Assembly: GCA_002709305.1 (NCBI GenBank)
Contig: PAQM01000027.1
Location: 100,731-164,730 of the forward strand
Reading direction: 5' to 3'
Length of the DNA: 64,000 nucleotides
Origin: Crocinitomicaceae bacterium
GTDB lineage: Bacteria; Bacteroidota; Bacteroidia; Flavobacteriales_D; Crocinitomicaceae
The notes beneath the pieces are model-generated. The model ran no database searches. It saw only the letters and a program-made list of their open reading frames with translations, and was not told the DNA's origin. This document shows positions 7,624-15,972 of the stretch, one piece after another. The stretch's first letter is position 1. Each line of letters opens with the position of its first letter. A program made the translations under genes and the position numbers.

Positions 7624-8400
7624 TTAATTTGATTCAATCAAGATGGTTAGGTCAATAAATTGGTTAACTGATAGTGCTTCTGGTCTTAGAGATAATAACT
7701 CACTATCTATACTTTTATCCTTCAAAAACTTTTTTATTGAATTTCTAAGAGTTTTTCGCCTTTGATTAAAGCTTGTTTTAACTAAATTTTTAAATAATTT
7801 TTCATCACATGGAAGTTGTTGGTTTTTATTCCTTGTTAGACGAATAACACCGGATTTAACATTCGGAGGAGGGTGAAAAACATTTTCATTAACTGTAAAA
7901 CAATATTCAACATCATAATATGCCTGCATTAAAACTGATAGAATACCTCGTTGTTTTGATCCTGGAGGTTCAGCAATCCTTAAACCAACCTCGCGTTGAA
8001 ACATCCCCATTATTTCAGGTATCTGATTCCTCATCTCTAAGCACTTAAAAAGAATTTGTGTTGAAATATTGTACGGGAAATTCCCTACTACAGAAAACGG
8101 ATCTTTACCCATAACCTTTATCAGGTCAATACTTAAAAAATCTCCTTCTATAATTTTACCCTCAAGCTCTCGATATTTATCCTTCATATACTTAATGCTT
8201 TCTGGATCGACATCGATTATCTTAAGATCTATATTCTTCTCTTTATCTAATAAAAATTTCGTTAATGCACCAGTTCCTGCTCCTAATTCCAATATCCTAT
8301 GGCAGCCATTATGAAAACCATAAGTATCTGCAATACGCTTAGAAATATTCATGTCTTTAAGGAAATGCTGTCCAAGATGTTTCTTTGCTTTAATTATCAT
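7624..8400 (-). CDS. rsmA: 16S rRNA (adenine1518/1519-N6)-dimethyltransferase
   Basis: RsmA (KsgA) dimethylates two adjacent adenosines in helix 45 of 16S rRNA late in 30S assembly, using S-adenosylmethionine. The 258-residue sequence starts with the family signature KKHLGQHFLKD. It has the SAM-binding motif I ILELGAGTGALTKFL and the motif IV segment GNFPYNIST, with Phe where many members have Leu (NLPYN). Motifs RISE-like FHPPPNVKSGVIRL and NQRRKTLRNS follow. Its start overlaps the end of the DUF4286 gene by 4 nt, so the two are translationally coupled. Confidence 0.97.
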   Translation of the reverse strand: MIIKAKKHLGQHFLKDMNISKRIADTYGFHNGCHRILELGAGTGALTKFLLDKEKNIDLKIIDVDPESIKYMKDKYRELEGKIIEGDFLSIDLIKVMGKDPFSVVGNFPYNISTQILFKCLEMRNQIPEIMGMFQREVGLRIAEPPGSKQRGILSVLMQAYYDVEYCFTVNENVFHPPPNVKSGVIRLTRNKNQQLPCDEKLFKNLVKTSFNQRRKTLRNSIKKFLKDKSIDSELLSLRPEALSVNQFIDLTILIESN

Positions 8401-8711
8401 TTTTTAAACTCTTGTAAAACAGTTAACATTGTTCTAAATGCCGCAAAACTTCCATTGTATTTTTGAGAATGTTCTTTTTGTAAGTCAAAAGAATATTCTT
8501 GTAAATATCTATCATAATCTTCTTGATTTTCACAGAGATATGTAATAGCAAAAGTTAGTCCACCCTCTTCCTCACCGTGAACACGTGCGATTCTTGCTTC
8601 AAGGAAACAACCTGTGTCCATAACATCAGGAATATGCTTGTTTTTCATCCAAGATAACCAATCCTCTTTGATCGATTTATCAATACTAACGGTAACATTA
8701 TATAATAACAT
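8397..8711 (-). CDS. DUF4286 family protein
   Basis: The 104-residue protein matches the small Bacteroidota DUF4286 family: MLLYNVTVSIDKSIKEDWL..., then a WMKNKHIPDVMDTGCF segment and a C-terminal Tyr/Phe-rich part. The strand-helix pattern is that of a dimeric ferredoxin-like (ABM-type) fold. Family members commonly sit beside rsmA, and here the two genes overlap by 4 nt (ATGA type). No enzymatic residues can be assigned and the role is unknown. Confidence 0.85.
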   Translation of the reverse strand: MLLYNVTVSIDKSIKEDWLSWMKNKHIPDVMDTGCFLEARIARVHGEEEGGLTFAITYLCENQEDYDRYLQEYSFDLQKEHSQKYNGSFAAFRTMLTVLQEFKK

Positions 8712-8830
8712 ATTTAGAAATTAATGTTTGGCAAAAAAGAATTTCTTTTTGCTATCTTACTCTTTTTACAAATTAAAGTTATGTTTTTTAGTCAAATTGT
8801 TATATTTTGGTTAAACGATACAGATTCATT

Positions 8831-10399
8831 GTGATTAATAAAATATTTACTTTTATATTCTTGTTTATAACTCAAGCTTCATTTAGCCAAACATGGAGTG
8901 ATGATATTGCTGAAATATTTTACGACAAATGTTCTAAGTGTCACCATAATGGTGGAGTCGCTCCTTTCCCCTTAATTACTTATGCCGAGACTAGTCCTTT
9001 AGCTACTGCTATATATGATGTAGTTAATAATAATGAAATGCCTCCTTGGCCTCCAAATAATGACTTTCAAAATTATTCTCATGACAGATCACTAACACCA
9101 AATGAGAAAACTAAAGTTTTAGATTGGTTAGTTTCTGGTCACCCAGAAGGTAACTCATCTAGTACACCTCCTCCTCCTGTATATAATAATGGTTCAATCT
9201 TAGGTGATGGGGATTTAGAGGTTCAAATTCCTACTTATATGAGTAAAGCTACCTCTAATGGAGATGACTATGTTTGTTTTGCCTTACCATCAGGTTTAAG
9301 CCAAGATAGAATCATCAAAGCAATTGAAATCATTCCTGGAAACTATGAAATTGTTCACCATGTATTGGTATATATTGACCCATCTAATTCGTCTGTAACA
9401 GATACTATCGGGGGTGATTGCGCAAGCCCTGCTTCTTCTGGTGCATCATTACTAGGCGGCTATACCCCAGGAAGCTCACCGTTAACATTACCTAGCTCTT
9501 CCAGCCTAAAACTAGGAATGACTATCCCTGCTAATTCTCAAATTGTCCTTGGTATGCACTATCCTGAAGGTAGTTACGGCGAGATGGATAGTACTAAAGT
9601 TATTTTTCATTTCTATCCCCCAGGAGAGACAGGAGTTAGAGAAGTCTATACGGAAAGACTTTTAGAAAACTGGAACTTTTATTTACCCGCTAATCAATTC
9701 ACAACTGTAAATGCTCAATATGGTCCAACTTCTCAAGATTATTCTCTTTTAAGTGTCTTCCCTCATATGCATTTATTAGGCCAAACAATTCAAGTATATG
9801 GAATAAGTCCAAACAACGACACTTTAAAACTAATTGATATCCCTCACTGGGATTTTGAATGGCAAGACTTTTACTTTTATAAATACATTCAAAAAGCAGA
9901 AATAGGGTCAACATTCTACTGTGAAGGGACCTATGATAACACCTCAGGAAACCTACATAATCCTAATTCTCCTCCAATTACAGTATACCCGGGATTAAAT
10001 ACGTCCGACGAAATGATGGTGACTTTTATGCACGTTATGGACTATTATCCTGGAGATGAGACATACAATTTGGATAGCTTAATGAATCAGAGTATAAACA
10101 ATATAGCTGAAGAAGATTTTAATCCTATAAAATTCAATGTTTATCCAAATCCATTTAGCGATTACTTAAACTTATACTCTAATAAAATATCAATAGGCGA
10201 TCAAGTTTCTATCTCTATCTTTGATAAAACAGGGAAACATATTAGAAAACTACTTTCAAACAAAATAGTTCAAGAAAATGAACTTCATATAATTTGGGAC
10301 GGAAAGACCAATAAAGAAGAAATAGTAAGCTCTGGTCTTTATTTTATATCTATAAACATAAATGGATTACTTTCACACCAGCGTTTAATAAAACGTTAA
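8831..10399 (+). CDS. Secreted cytochrome c / copper type II monooxygenase-like protein with T9SS sorting domain
   Basis: The frame has no ATG near its start. Candidate starts are TTG at 8807 (530 residues) and GTG at 8831; GTG gives the neater signal peptide (MINKIFTFIFLFITQASFSQ) and is used, with modest confidence. In 530-residue numbering, a c-type haem site CSKCH lies at 42-46. A peptidylglycine-monooxygenase-like core follows: His184-His185 (IVHHVLVY), His251 (LGMHYPEG), His320/His322 (FPHMHLLG) and Met403 (SDEM). These match the two copper sites of the PHM family. The last ~85 residues are a type A T9SS domain (FNVYPNPF ... GLYFISI). The substrate is unknown. It converges on the protease gene at 10396 with a 4-nt overlap. 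Confidence 0.82.
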   Translation: MINKIFTFIFLFITQASFSQTWSDDIAEIFYDKCSKCHHNGGVAPFPLITYAETSPLATAIYDVVNNNEMPPWPPNNDFQNYSHDRSLTPNEKTKVLDWLVSGHPEGNSSSTPPPPVYNNGSILGDGDLEVQIPTYMSKATSNGDDYVCFALPSGLSQDRIIKAIEIIPGNYEIVHHVLVYIDPSNSSVTDTIGGDCASPASSGASLLGGYTPGSSPLTLPSSSSLKLGMTIPANSQIVLGMHYPEGSYGEMDSTKVIFHFYPPGETGVREVYTERLLENWNFYLPANQFTTVNAQYGPTSQDYSLLSVFPHMHLLGQTIQVYGISPNNDTLKLIDIPHWDFEWQDFYFYKYIQKAEIGSTFYCEGTYDNTSGNLHNPNSPPITVYPGLNTSDEMMVTFMHVMDYYPGDETYNLDSLMNQSINNIAEEDFNPIKFNVYPNPFSDYLNLYSNKISIGDQVSISIFDKTGKHIRKLLSNKIVQENELHIIWDGKTNKEEIVSSGLYFISININGLLSHQRLIKR

Positions 10400-11949
10400 T
10401 TAAAAGCCTTCATGGCTTCCTTTATATCCTCATTTTCTGTATTTATCACTTGATAAAAGCCCTGTTCTCCCCATATTTGACTTGCAATTTCGGCCTTCAT
10501 TCTCTGAGCAATTAAATCCCTACTAGCCTGATTTTTTTTTATTTGTTTTTCAAGTTTGTAATTTAATTTTATAAAGTTTAAAAACGTATTTAGGAGGGAA
10601 CTAGTGACATTAAACTCTTCATTAAATTGTTGAGGAGATGACCACTTATTACGTTTATCTTTAACATAATTAAAAACGAATGTTCTAAAAGCATTTAAAC
10701 TCCTTAACTCTGAATAAAAGGAACTTACTCCCAAAGTCTCATATGGCACAAAAATATCGGGCATAATACCTCCTCCTCCATAAACTACTCTGCCTTTTGG
10801 TGTTATAAATTTTAAAGAATCAATAAATTGAGAGGAATCTATTAAATACATTTCTCCATTCTCATACCTGTTTATAATATCTTGATTATAGGAGTCATAG
10901 TCTCCTGAATAAGGCTTTTGGATACAACGACCTGTTGGAGTATAATAACGCGCAATAGTAAGCCTCAAATTACTACCATCATTTAATTGCTTATCCTCTT
11001 GAACTAAACCTTTGCCAAAGGATCTCCTTCCTATAACAAGGCCGCGATCATTATCTTGAATTGCTCCTGCTAAAATTTCAGATGCAGAAGCGGTTTCCAA
11101 ATTAATTAATAACACTAAGTCGACATCTATTAGAGGACTCTTTTCGGTAGCATAATAGGTTTGTAGTGGTGAGTTCTCTCCTTTTGTTTCAACAATAGGC
11201 TTACCTGCACTCAAAAATAAATCAGCAATTTCAGTAGCACCGGTTAGAACGCCTCCACCATTATCTCTAAGATCTAATATTAATTTTTTTAGTCCTTGTT
11301 GTTTTAATTTAGATGCTTGAATTGAAAATTCTAATGATGTAGAAACTGTAAACTGATTAATTTTTATATAACCAACCTCCTTTGTTATCATATAAGAAGC
11401 AACAACTGATTCTATAGGTATGGAGCCCCGCTTGAATGTTTTCTTAATTTTTTCATTTTCTCTAACAAGAGTCAAACTTACCTCTGTACCTTCAATGCCC
11501 TTCAATAAATTCATCACTTTTTCATTTGTGATGTTTAACTCAAATTTTTTATTGTTTACTGATATAATTTTATCTCCGGCTTTTAAACCATTACGCATCG
11601 CAGGGCTGCCTGGTATTACATTAATAATACAAACAGTATCTCTAAAAAGAAAAAAACTAATTCCTATCCCTCCAAATCTGCCTTGAGTCATCTCATTCAT
11701 TAACTTAACTGATCGTGCTGGTATATAATGACTATGAGGGTCTAATTTATGAAGCATATCATTAATTGTAACTTCAAAAAGATTATTAGAATTTACAGTA
11801 TCAACATAACTGTTTTCTATTAAATCGATTATTTCATTAAACTTATGATCATTTGATTCACACCCCAAATCTGGATTAGATATCAATAAGATAACAATAG
11901 AACAATATAACAAAGGAATCAAATATGACGTAATCTTATTAATCTTCAT
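10396..11949 (-). CDS. S41 family C-terminal processing peptidase (CtpA/Prc type)
   Basis: This 517-residue envelope protease has a membrane anchor or signal at residues 8-24 and a PDZ domain around 90-165 (FGGIGISF, GSPAMRNGLKAGDKI). The S41 core includes LDLRDNGGG (225-233) and the catalytic Ser in ETASASEILAG. By its spacing of 25 from Lys313 (GRRSFGKGL), the nucleophile is Ser288. Such enzymes cleave periplasmic proteins near exposed C-termini. The start overlaps the end of the dCMP deaminase gene by 11 nt, so they are co-transcribed. A PrcB-like lipoprotein is encoded far away at 60229, and no link to it is shown. Confidence 0.92.
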   Translation of the reverse strand: MKINKITSYLIPLLYCSIVILLISNPDLGCESNDHKFNEIIDLIENSYVDTVNSNNLFEVTINDMLHKLDPHSHYIPARSVKLMNEMTQGRFGGIGISFFLFRDTVCIINVIPGSPAMRNGLKAGDKIISVNNKKFELNITNEKVMNLLKGIEGTEVSLTLVRENEKIKKTFKRGSIPIESVVASYMITKEVGYIKINQFTVSTSLEFSIQASKLKQQGLKKLILDLRDNGGGVLTGATEIADLFLSAGKPIVETKGENSPLQTYYATEKSPLIDVDLVLLINLETASASEILAGAIQDNDRGLVIGRRSFGKGLVQEDKQLNDGSNLRLTIARYYTPTGRCIQKPYSGDYDSYNQDIINRYENGEMYLIDSSQFIDSLKFITPKGRVVYGGGGIMPDIFVPYETLGVSSFYSELRSLNAFRTFVFNYVKDKRNKWSSPQQFNEEFNVTSSLLNTFLNFIKLNYKLEKQIKKNQASRDLIAQRMKAEIASQIWGEQGFYQVINTENEDIKEAMKAFN

Positions 11950-12376
11950 CGAAAGGATTTTCTATTTGCTCAACTTCAATGCCTGCGTCTCTTAAAAAAT
12001 TAATCCCACTAGTATCCTTATATGAATTAATAAATACAACTCGTTTTATACCAGATTGAACGACAAGTTTACTGCACTCTTTACAGGGTGACAATGTTAA
12101 ATATAATGTCGCATCTTGACAATTATGAGTAGACTTAGCAACTTTCAAAATCGCATTTGCCTCAGCATGCAAAACATACCAAAGTGTTTCACCTTCTGAC
12201 GATTCACAAGAGTTATTAAAACCACTTGGAGTCCCATTGTATCCATCAGAAATTATCATACCATCTTTGACAATTATAGCTCCAACTTTTTTTCGTGTGC
12301 AATGAGATAATTCAGACCACGTCTTAGCCATCCTTAAGTATGCCTTATCATACCTTAGTTGTTTTAAATCTCTCAT
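11939..12376 (-). CDS. dCMP deaminase (ComEB-type)
   Basis: The frame opens at a TTG (12397), but the ATG at 12376 is preferred: it gives MRDLKQLRYDKAYLRMAKTW, the usual family N-terminus, and 145 residues. The zinc site of the cytidine/deoxycytidylate deaminase family is complete: His70 and catalytic Glu72 in HAEANAI, and Cys98/Cys101 in SPCKEC. The enzyme makes dUMP from dCMP for thymidylate synthesis. A TAnnTTTG box on this strand (12395-12402) lies 18 nt upstream of the ATG, which also supports the shorter start. Confidence 0.93.
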   Translation of the reverse strand: MRDLKQLRYDKAYLRMAKTWSELSHCTRKKVGAIIVKDGMIISDGYNGTPSGFNNSCESSEGETLWYVLHAEANAILKVAKSTHNCQDATLYLTLSPCKECSKLVVQSGIKRVVFINSYKDTSGINFLRDAGIEVEQIENPFDED

Positions 12377-12394
12377 TTTTTTATAATTATACCT

Positions 12395-12402
12395 CAAAAA
12401 TA
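12395..12402 (-). promoter_or_regulatory. -7 promoter box TATTTTTG
   Basis: On the minus strand this reads TATTTTTG, a full match to the Bacteroidota TAnnTTTG -7 element, 18 nt before the dCMP deaminase ATG at 12376. No clear TTG -33 element was found. Confidence 0.4.
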
Positions 12403-12447
12403 AAAAACTCTATTCTCTATAAAAAACTTAACTAAAAGAATTAAAGA

Positions 12448-13131
12448 TTACATAGTAAACTTATATCCTACTCCTCTAATAGAATGAAAATATTTTGGGT
12501 TTTTTTGATCTTCCTCAAAAATTTTACGGAACTTCAATATGAAATTATCTATAGTTCTAGTTGTTGGGAAATGATTCTTTCCCCAAACATTATCTAATAT
12601 TTCTGCTCTAGGAATAACTTGCCCTTCCTTTTTAATAAACAGCTGAATTAACGCAACTTCCTTCTTTGACAAACTATATTTTTCTTTTGTTGATTTTTTA
12701 ACAACTTCAAAAGTTTTAAAATCAACAATTAAATCACCAATGTTAATCTCATTGGATTTATGTTTCTCGCTTTTTTTGGTTATTAAAACTGATACACGTA
12801 GCAACAACTCTTCTAGATCAAATGGTTTAGATATATAATCATTTGCTCCAAATTTCAAACCCTTTATACGATCTGAAGTTGTTCCTTTTGCAGACAAAAA
12901 CAATATGGGCACATTTGATTTTTGGCGTATCTTTTCACACAGATCAAAGCCACTGCAACCAGGTAACATAACATCTAAAATAATTAAATCAAAAAAGATA
13001 GGTTTTAGAAAGCACTCTTTAGCACTTTCTCCTGTGTTAAAAACAGTAACCTCATAACCCTCAAGTTGAAGGTTTAATCGAATAATTTCAGATAAACTTG
13101 ACTCATCTTCTACAAGGCAAATTTTATACAT
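12448..13131 (-). CDS. OmpR/PhoB-family response regulator
   Basis: The 227-residue regulator has a receiver domain (1-~118) with acidic pair Glu8/Asp9, phospho-acceptor Asp53 (ILDVMLPG), Ser80 and Lys102 (SKPF). A winged-helix DNA-binding domain follows (130-227; SLSKKEVALIQLF, RTIDNFILKFRKIF, IRGVGYKFT). Length and layout fit the RprY-like regulators common in Bacteroidota. No histidine kinase gene is adjacent or elsewhere in the window, so its partner is encoded elsewhere. A 22-bp-period direct repeat lies 77-118 bp upstream of its ATG and could be its own operator. Confidence 0.93.
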   Translation of the reverse strand: MYKICLVEDESSLSEIIRLNLQLEGYEVTVFNTGESAKECFLKPIFFDLIILDVMLPGCSGFDLCEKIRQKSNVPILFLSAKGTTSDRIKGLKFGANDYISKPFDLEELLLRVSVLITKKSEKHKSNEINIGDLIVDFKTFEVVKKSTKEKYSLSKKEVALIQLFIKKEGQVIPRAEILDNVWGKNHFPTTRTIDNFILKFRKIFEEDQKNPKYFHSIRGVGYKFTM

Positions 13132-13208
13132 TTTTTATGTTTTTAGAATAAAAATACGTATTCAAAAAGCTTTTTTAATTAAATAAAAGATAAAATAAAC
13201 ATTTAGTT

Positions 13209-13249
13209 GATAAATAAATTACTTTTTGTAGATAAATAAATTTCTTTTT
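13209..13249. repeat. Tandem direct repeat, candidate operator
   Basis: GATAAATAAATTACTTTTT (13209-13227) is repeated as GATAAATAAATTTCTTTTT (13231-13249), 18 of 19 bases identical with a 22-bp period, about two helical turns. It lies between the divergent response-regulator and purH genes. Two half-sites on one helix face are typical of OmpR-type binding. The AT-rich composition makes partial coincidence possible. Confidence 0.4.
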
Positions 13250-13279
13250 TTAAAAAATCAAGTAGCTTTACTCTTCATT

Positions 13280-13287
13280 TATTTTTG
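13280..13287 (+). promoter_or_regulatory. -7 promoter box TATTTTTG for purH
   Basis: TATTTTTG matches TAnnTTTG exactly and ends 19 nt before the purH ATG at 13307. No strong TTG was found at the -33 distance. It would drive purH and possibly the downstream mre genes. Confidence 0.4.
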
Positions 13288-13306
13288 AACAAAAAAACAA
13301 CCGCAA

Positions 13307-14833
13307 ATGAGTGAGAAAAAAATAAAATCAGCCCTAATATCAGTATTTGATAAGACTGGTCTAGAGCCCATTATAAAAGAACTAAATAAAAATAATGTTA
13401 CTATTTATTCAACAGGTGGTACACAAAAGTTTATAGAAGAATTAAAAGTCCCTGTTCTTCGAGTTGAAGACCTAACATCTTATCCTTCTATATTAGGTGG
13501 ACGAGTAAAAACATTACACCCCAAAATTTTTGGTGGCATTCTAAATAGAAGAGGATTAGATAATGACAAAAAAGATTTGCAAAAATTTGACATCCCTCAA
13601 TTAGACTTAATTATTGTGGATTTATATCCTTTTAAACAAACTGTTGCTTCTGGAGAAAGCCACGACGCGATTATAGAGAAGATAGATATTGGGGGCATTT
13701 CATTAATTAGAGCAGCAGCAAAAAACTACAAAGATGTATTTGTTGTATCTTCAAAAAAACAATACTCACATTTCTTAGAGATGATTTCCTCTAATAATTG
13801 TATCACGAATATTGATGAAAGGAAAATTTATTCAAGAGATGCTTTTGAAATATCATCAGAATATGACACCCATATCTTCAATTATTTAAATCAAGGGGAA
13901 AAAGAGGTTTTCAAACATAGCATTGTCGAAAATCAAAATTTACGCTATGGAGAAAACCCACATCAAAAAGGCGTTTTCTTTGGTAAACTAGATACACTAT
14001 TTGATAAATTAAATGGGAAAGAAATATCATATAATAATTTATTAGATATTGATTCTGCTGTTAACTTAATGGAAGAATTTAAGTCTGAAGACCCAACATT
14101 TGCAATATTAAAACATAATAATGCGTGTGGTTTAGCTACTCGAAAAACATTAGCTCAAGCATACGAAGATGCACTTGCTGCGGATCCAGTTAGCGCTTTT
14201 GGTGGTATTCTAATTAGCAACTGTACAATCGATTTTAAAACTGCCAATGAGATTAACTCTCTTTTTTGTGAAGTCGTTATTGCACCTCAGTACGAATCGG
14301 AAGCACTAAAAATCCTAAAGAGTAAAAAGAATCGGATTATATTAATCCAAAAGAATCTAAAATTGCCAAAAAAACAATTTAGAACTGTTTTAAATGGTGT
14401 TCTCGAACAAGATAAAGACTTAATTACAGAGACTGAATCAAACTTAAATATGATTACTAATTTAAAGCCAAATCAAAGAGAAATTACAGATTTAATCTTT
14501 GCAAATAAATTAGTGAAGCACACTAAATCAAATACTATTATTCTTGCAAAAAACAGACAACTTCTAGCTAGCGGCACTGGCCAAACTTCACGTGTTGACG
14601 CCCTCCGTCAGGCAATAAATAAAGCAAAGTCATTCAATTTCGATTTAAATGGATCTGTAATGGCTTCTGATGCTTTCTTTCCTTTCCCTGATTGTGTTGA
14701 AATCGCAGGAGAAGAAGGAATAAGTAGTGTCATTCAACCAGGGGGTTCAATAAAAGACAATTTATCGATTAATTATTGTAATGAAAATAAGATTTCAATG
14801 GTATTTACCGGTAATCGTCACTTTAAGCATTAA
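13307..14833 (+). CDS. purH: Bifunctional AICAR formyltransferase / IMP cyclohydrolase
   Basis: PurH catalyses the last two steps of IMP synthesis: 10-formyl-THF-dependent formylation of AICAR, then ring closure. The 508-residue length is normal. The N-terminal cyclohydrolase (MGS-like) domain shows ALISVFDKTGL, STGGT and GGRVKTLHPK. The formyltransferase domain has RYGENPHQ, LLDIDSAVNL and the catalytic LKHNNACG, where the usual motif is KHxNPCG, so Pro is replaced by Ala. The C-terminus has the conserved SDAFFPFPD and GGSIKD. It is the first gene of a plus-strand run that continues into mreB after a 69-nt gap holding a long AT hairpin. The purH-mreBCD order recurs in Bacteroidota. Confidence 0.97.
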   Translation: MSEKKIKSALISVFDKTGLEPIIKELNKNNVTIYSTGGTQKFIEELKVPVLRVEDLTSYPSILGGRVKTLHPKIFGGILNRRGLDNDKKDLQKFDIPQLDLIIVDLYPFKQTVASGESHDAIIEKIDIGGISLIRAAAKNYKDVFVVSSKKQYSHFLEMISSNNCITNIDERKIYSRDAFEISSEYDTHIFNYLNQGEKEVFKHSIVENQNLRYGENPHQKGVFFGKLDTLFDKLNGKEISYNNLLDIDSAVNLMEEFKSEDPTFAILKHNNACGLATRKTLAQAYEDALAADPVSAFGGILISNCTIDFKTANEINSLFCEVVIAPQYESEALKILKSKKNRIILIQKNLKLPKKQFRTVLNGVLEQDKDLITETESNLNMITNLKPNQREITDLIFANKLVKHTKSNTIILAKNRQLLASGTGQTSRVDALRQAINKAKSFNFDLNGSVMASDAFFPFPDCVEIAGEEGISSVIQPGGSIKDNLSINYCNENKISMVFTGNRHFKH

Positions 14834-14866
14834 AATACTTTTTTTTAGTTAAAAAAATAGTATTTT
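14832..14866. terminator. Long AT hairpin between purH and mreB (attenuator or processing site)
   Basis: AAAATACT plus a T run (14832-14846) pairs with an A run plus AGTATTTT (14851-14866), with loop AGTT and one bulged T. The stem is about 15 bp with one G-C-type pair. It starts inside the purH stop codon. It lacks the GC-rich core of a strong terminator, so partial termination or mRNA processing is as likely. Confidence 0.35.
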
Positions 14867-14902
14867 CACTAGAAATAGAAATTTACTTATCAGGCAAAAA
14901 AA

Positions 14903-15928
14903 ATGGGACTATTTAGCTTTTTAACTCAAGAAATTGCAATAGATTTAGGAACTGCGAACACTCTAATAATAATGAATGACAAGGTCGTTGTAGACGAACC
15001 TTCTATTGTGGCAAAAGACATTAAATCAGATAAAGTAGTAGAAGTTGGTAAACGTGCACAACAAATGCATGGAAAAACACATGAGCTTATTAAAACTGTT
15101 AGGCCATTAAGAGACGGTGTGATCGCAGATTTTCAAGCGGCTGAAAAGATGATCCGTGAAATGATTAAAATGATTGGACTAAAGAAAAGCTTATTTAATC
15201 CTTCATTAAGAATGGTCATCTGTATTCCATCTGGGATAACAGAGGTAGAGAAACGTGCAGTTAAAGATTCGGCAGAACATGCTGGAGCTAAAGAAGTCTA
15301 TTTAATTCATGAACCTATGGCAGCAGCAATTGGAATTGGTATTGATGTTGTTGAGCCTATGGGTAATATGATTATTGATATTGGTGGAGGGACTTCAGAA
15401 ATTGCTGTAATTGCATTAGGAGGAATTGTAACTGATAAGTCCATCCGTGTTGCTGGTGATGATTTTACAAAAGATATTGAAGAATATATGCGTCGACAAC
15501 ATAACATATTAGTTGGTGAACGAACTGCAGAGTCAATCAAAATAAATGTAGGTGCTGCATTACCAGAATTAGAAAACCCTCCTGAAGATTTTGCTGTTCA
15601 AGGAAGAGACTTGATGACAGGAATACCTAAAGAGATTGTAATTTCTTACTCAGAAGTTGCTCACGCTTTAGATAAAACTATATCAAAAATAGAAGAAGCA
15701 ATATTAAGTGCATTAAATGATACACCGCCTGAACTTTCTGCTGACATATTTAAAACTGGAATTTATTTAGCAGGCGGGGGGTCAATGTTAAGAGGTCTTG
15801 ATAAAAGAATTCAAATAAAGACAAAGCTTCCTGTCCATATTGCTGAAGATCCCCTAAGAGCAGTTGCAAGAGGGACTAGTATAGCATTAAAAAATATTAA
15901 TAAATTTCAATTCTTAATACGGGACTAA
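14903..15928 (+). CDS. mreB: Rod shape-determining protein MreB (actin homologue)
   Basis: MreB polymerises under the inner membrane and orients the wall-elongation machinery. The 341-residue sequence has the actin-fold phosphate-binding motifs IAIDLGTANTLI (phosphate 1) and MIIDIGGGTSEIAVI (phosphate 2), the adenosine motif LAGGGSMLRGLDKRI, and the typical N-terminal amphipathic MGLFSFL. It is followed by mreC, mreD, PBP2 and rodA in the classical order, which supports a single elongasome operon. Confidence 0.98.
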   Translation: MGLFSFLTQEIAIDLGTANTLIIMNDKVVVDEPSIVAKDIKSDKVVEVGKRAQQMHGKTHELIKTVRPLRDGVIADFQAAEKMIREMIKMIGLKKSLFNPSLRMVICIPSGITEVEKRAVKDSAEHAGAKEVYLIHEPMAAAIGIGIDVVEPMGNMIIDIGGGTSEIAVIALGGIVTDKSIRVAGDDFTKDIEEYMRRQHNILVGERTAESIKINVGAALPELENPPEDFAVQGRDLMTGIPKEIVISYSEVAHALDKTISKIEEAILSALNDTPPELSADIFKTGIYLAGGGSMLRGLDKRIQIKTKLPVHIAEDPLRAVARGTSIALKNINKFQFLIRD

Positions 15929-15972
15929 TATAATGTAATACTCTTATTAATAGAAATACTGAAAATTGAAAT

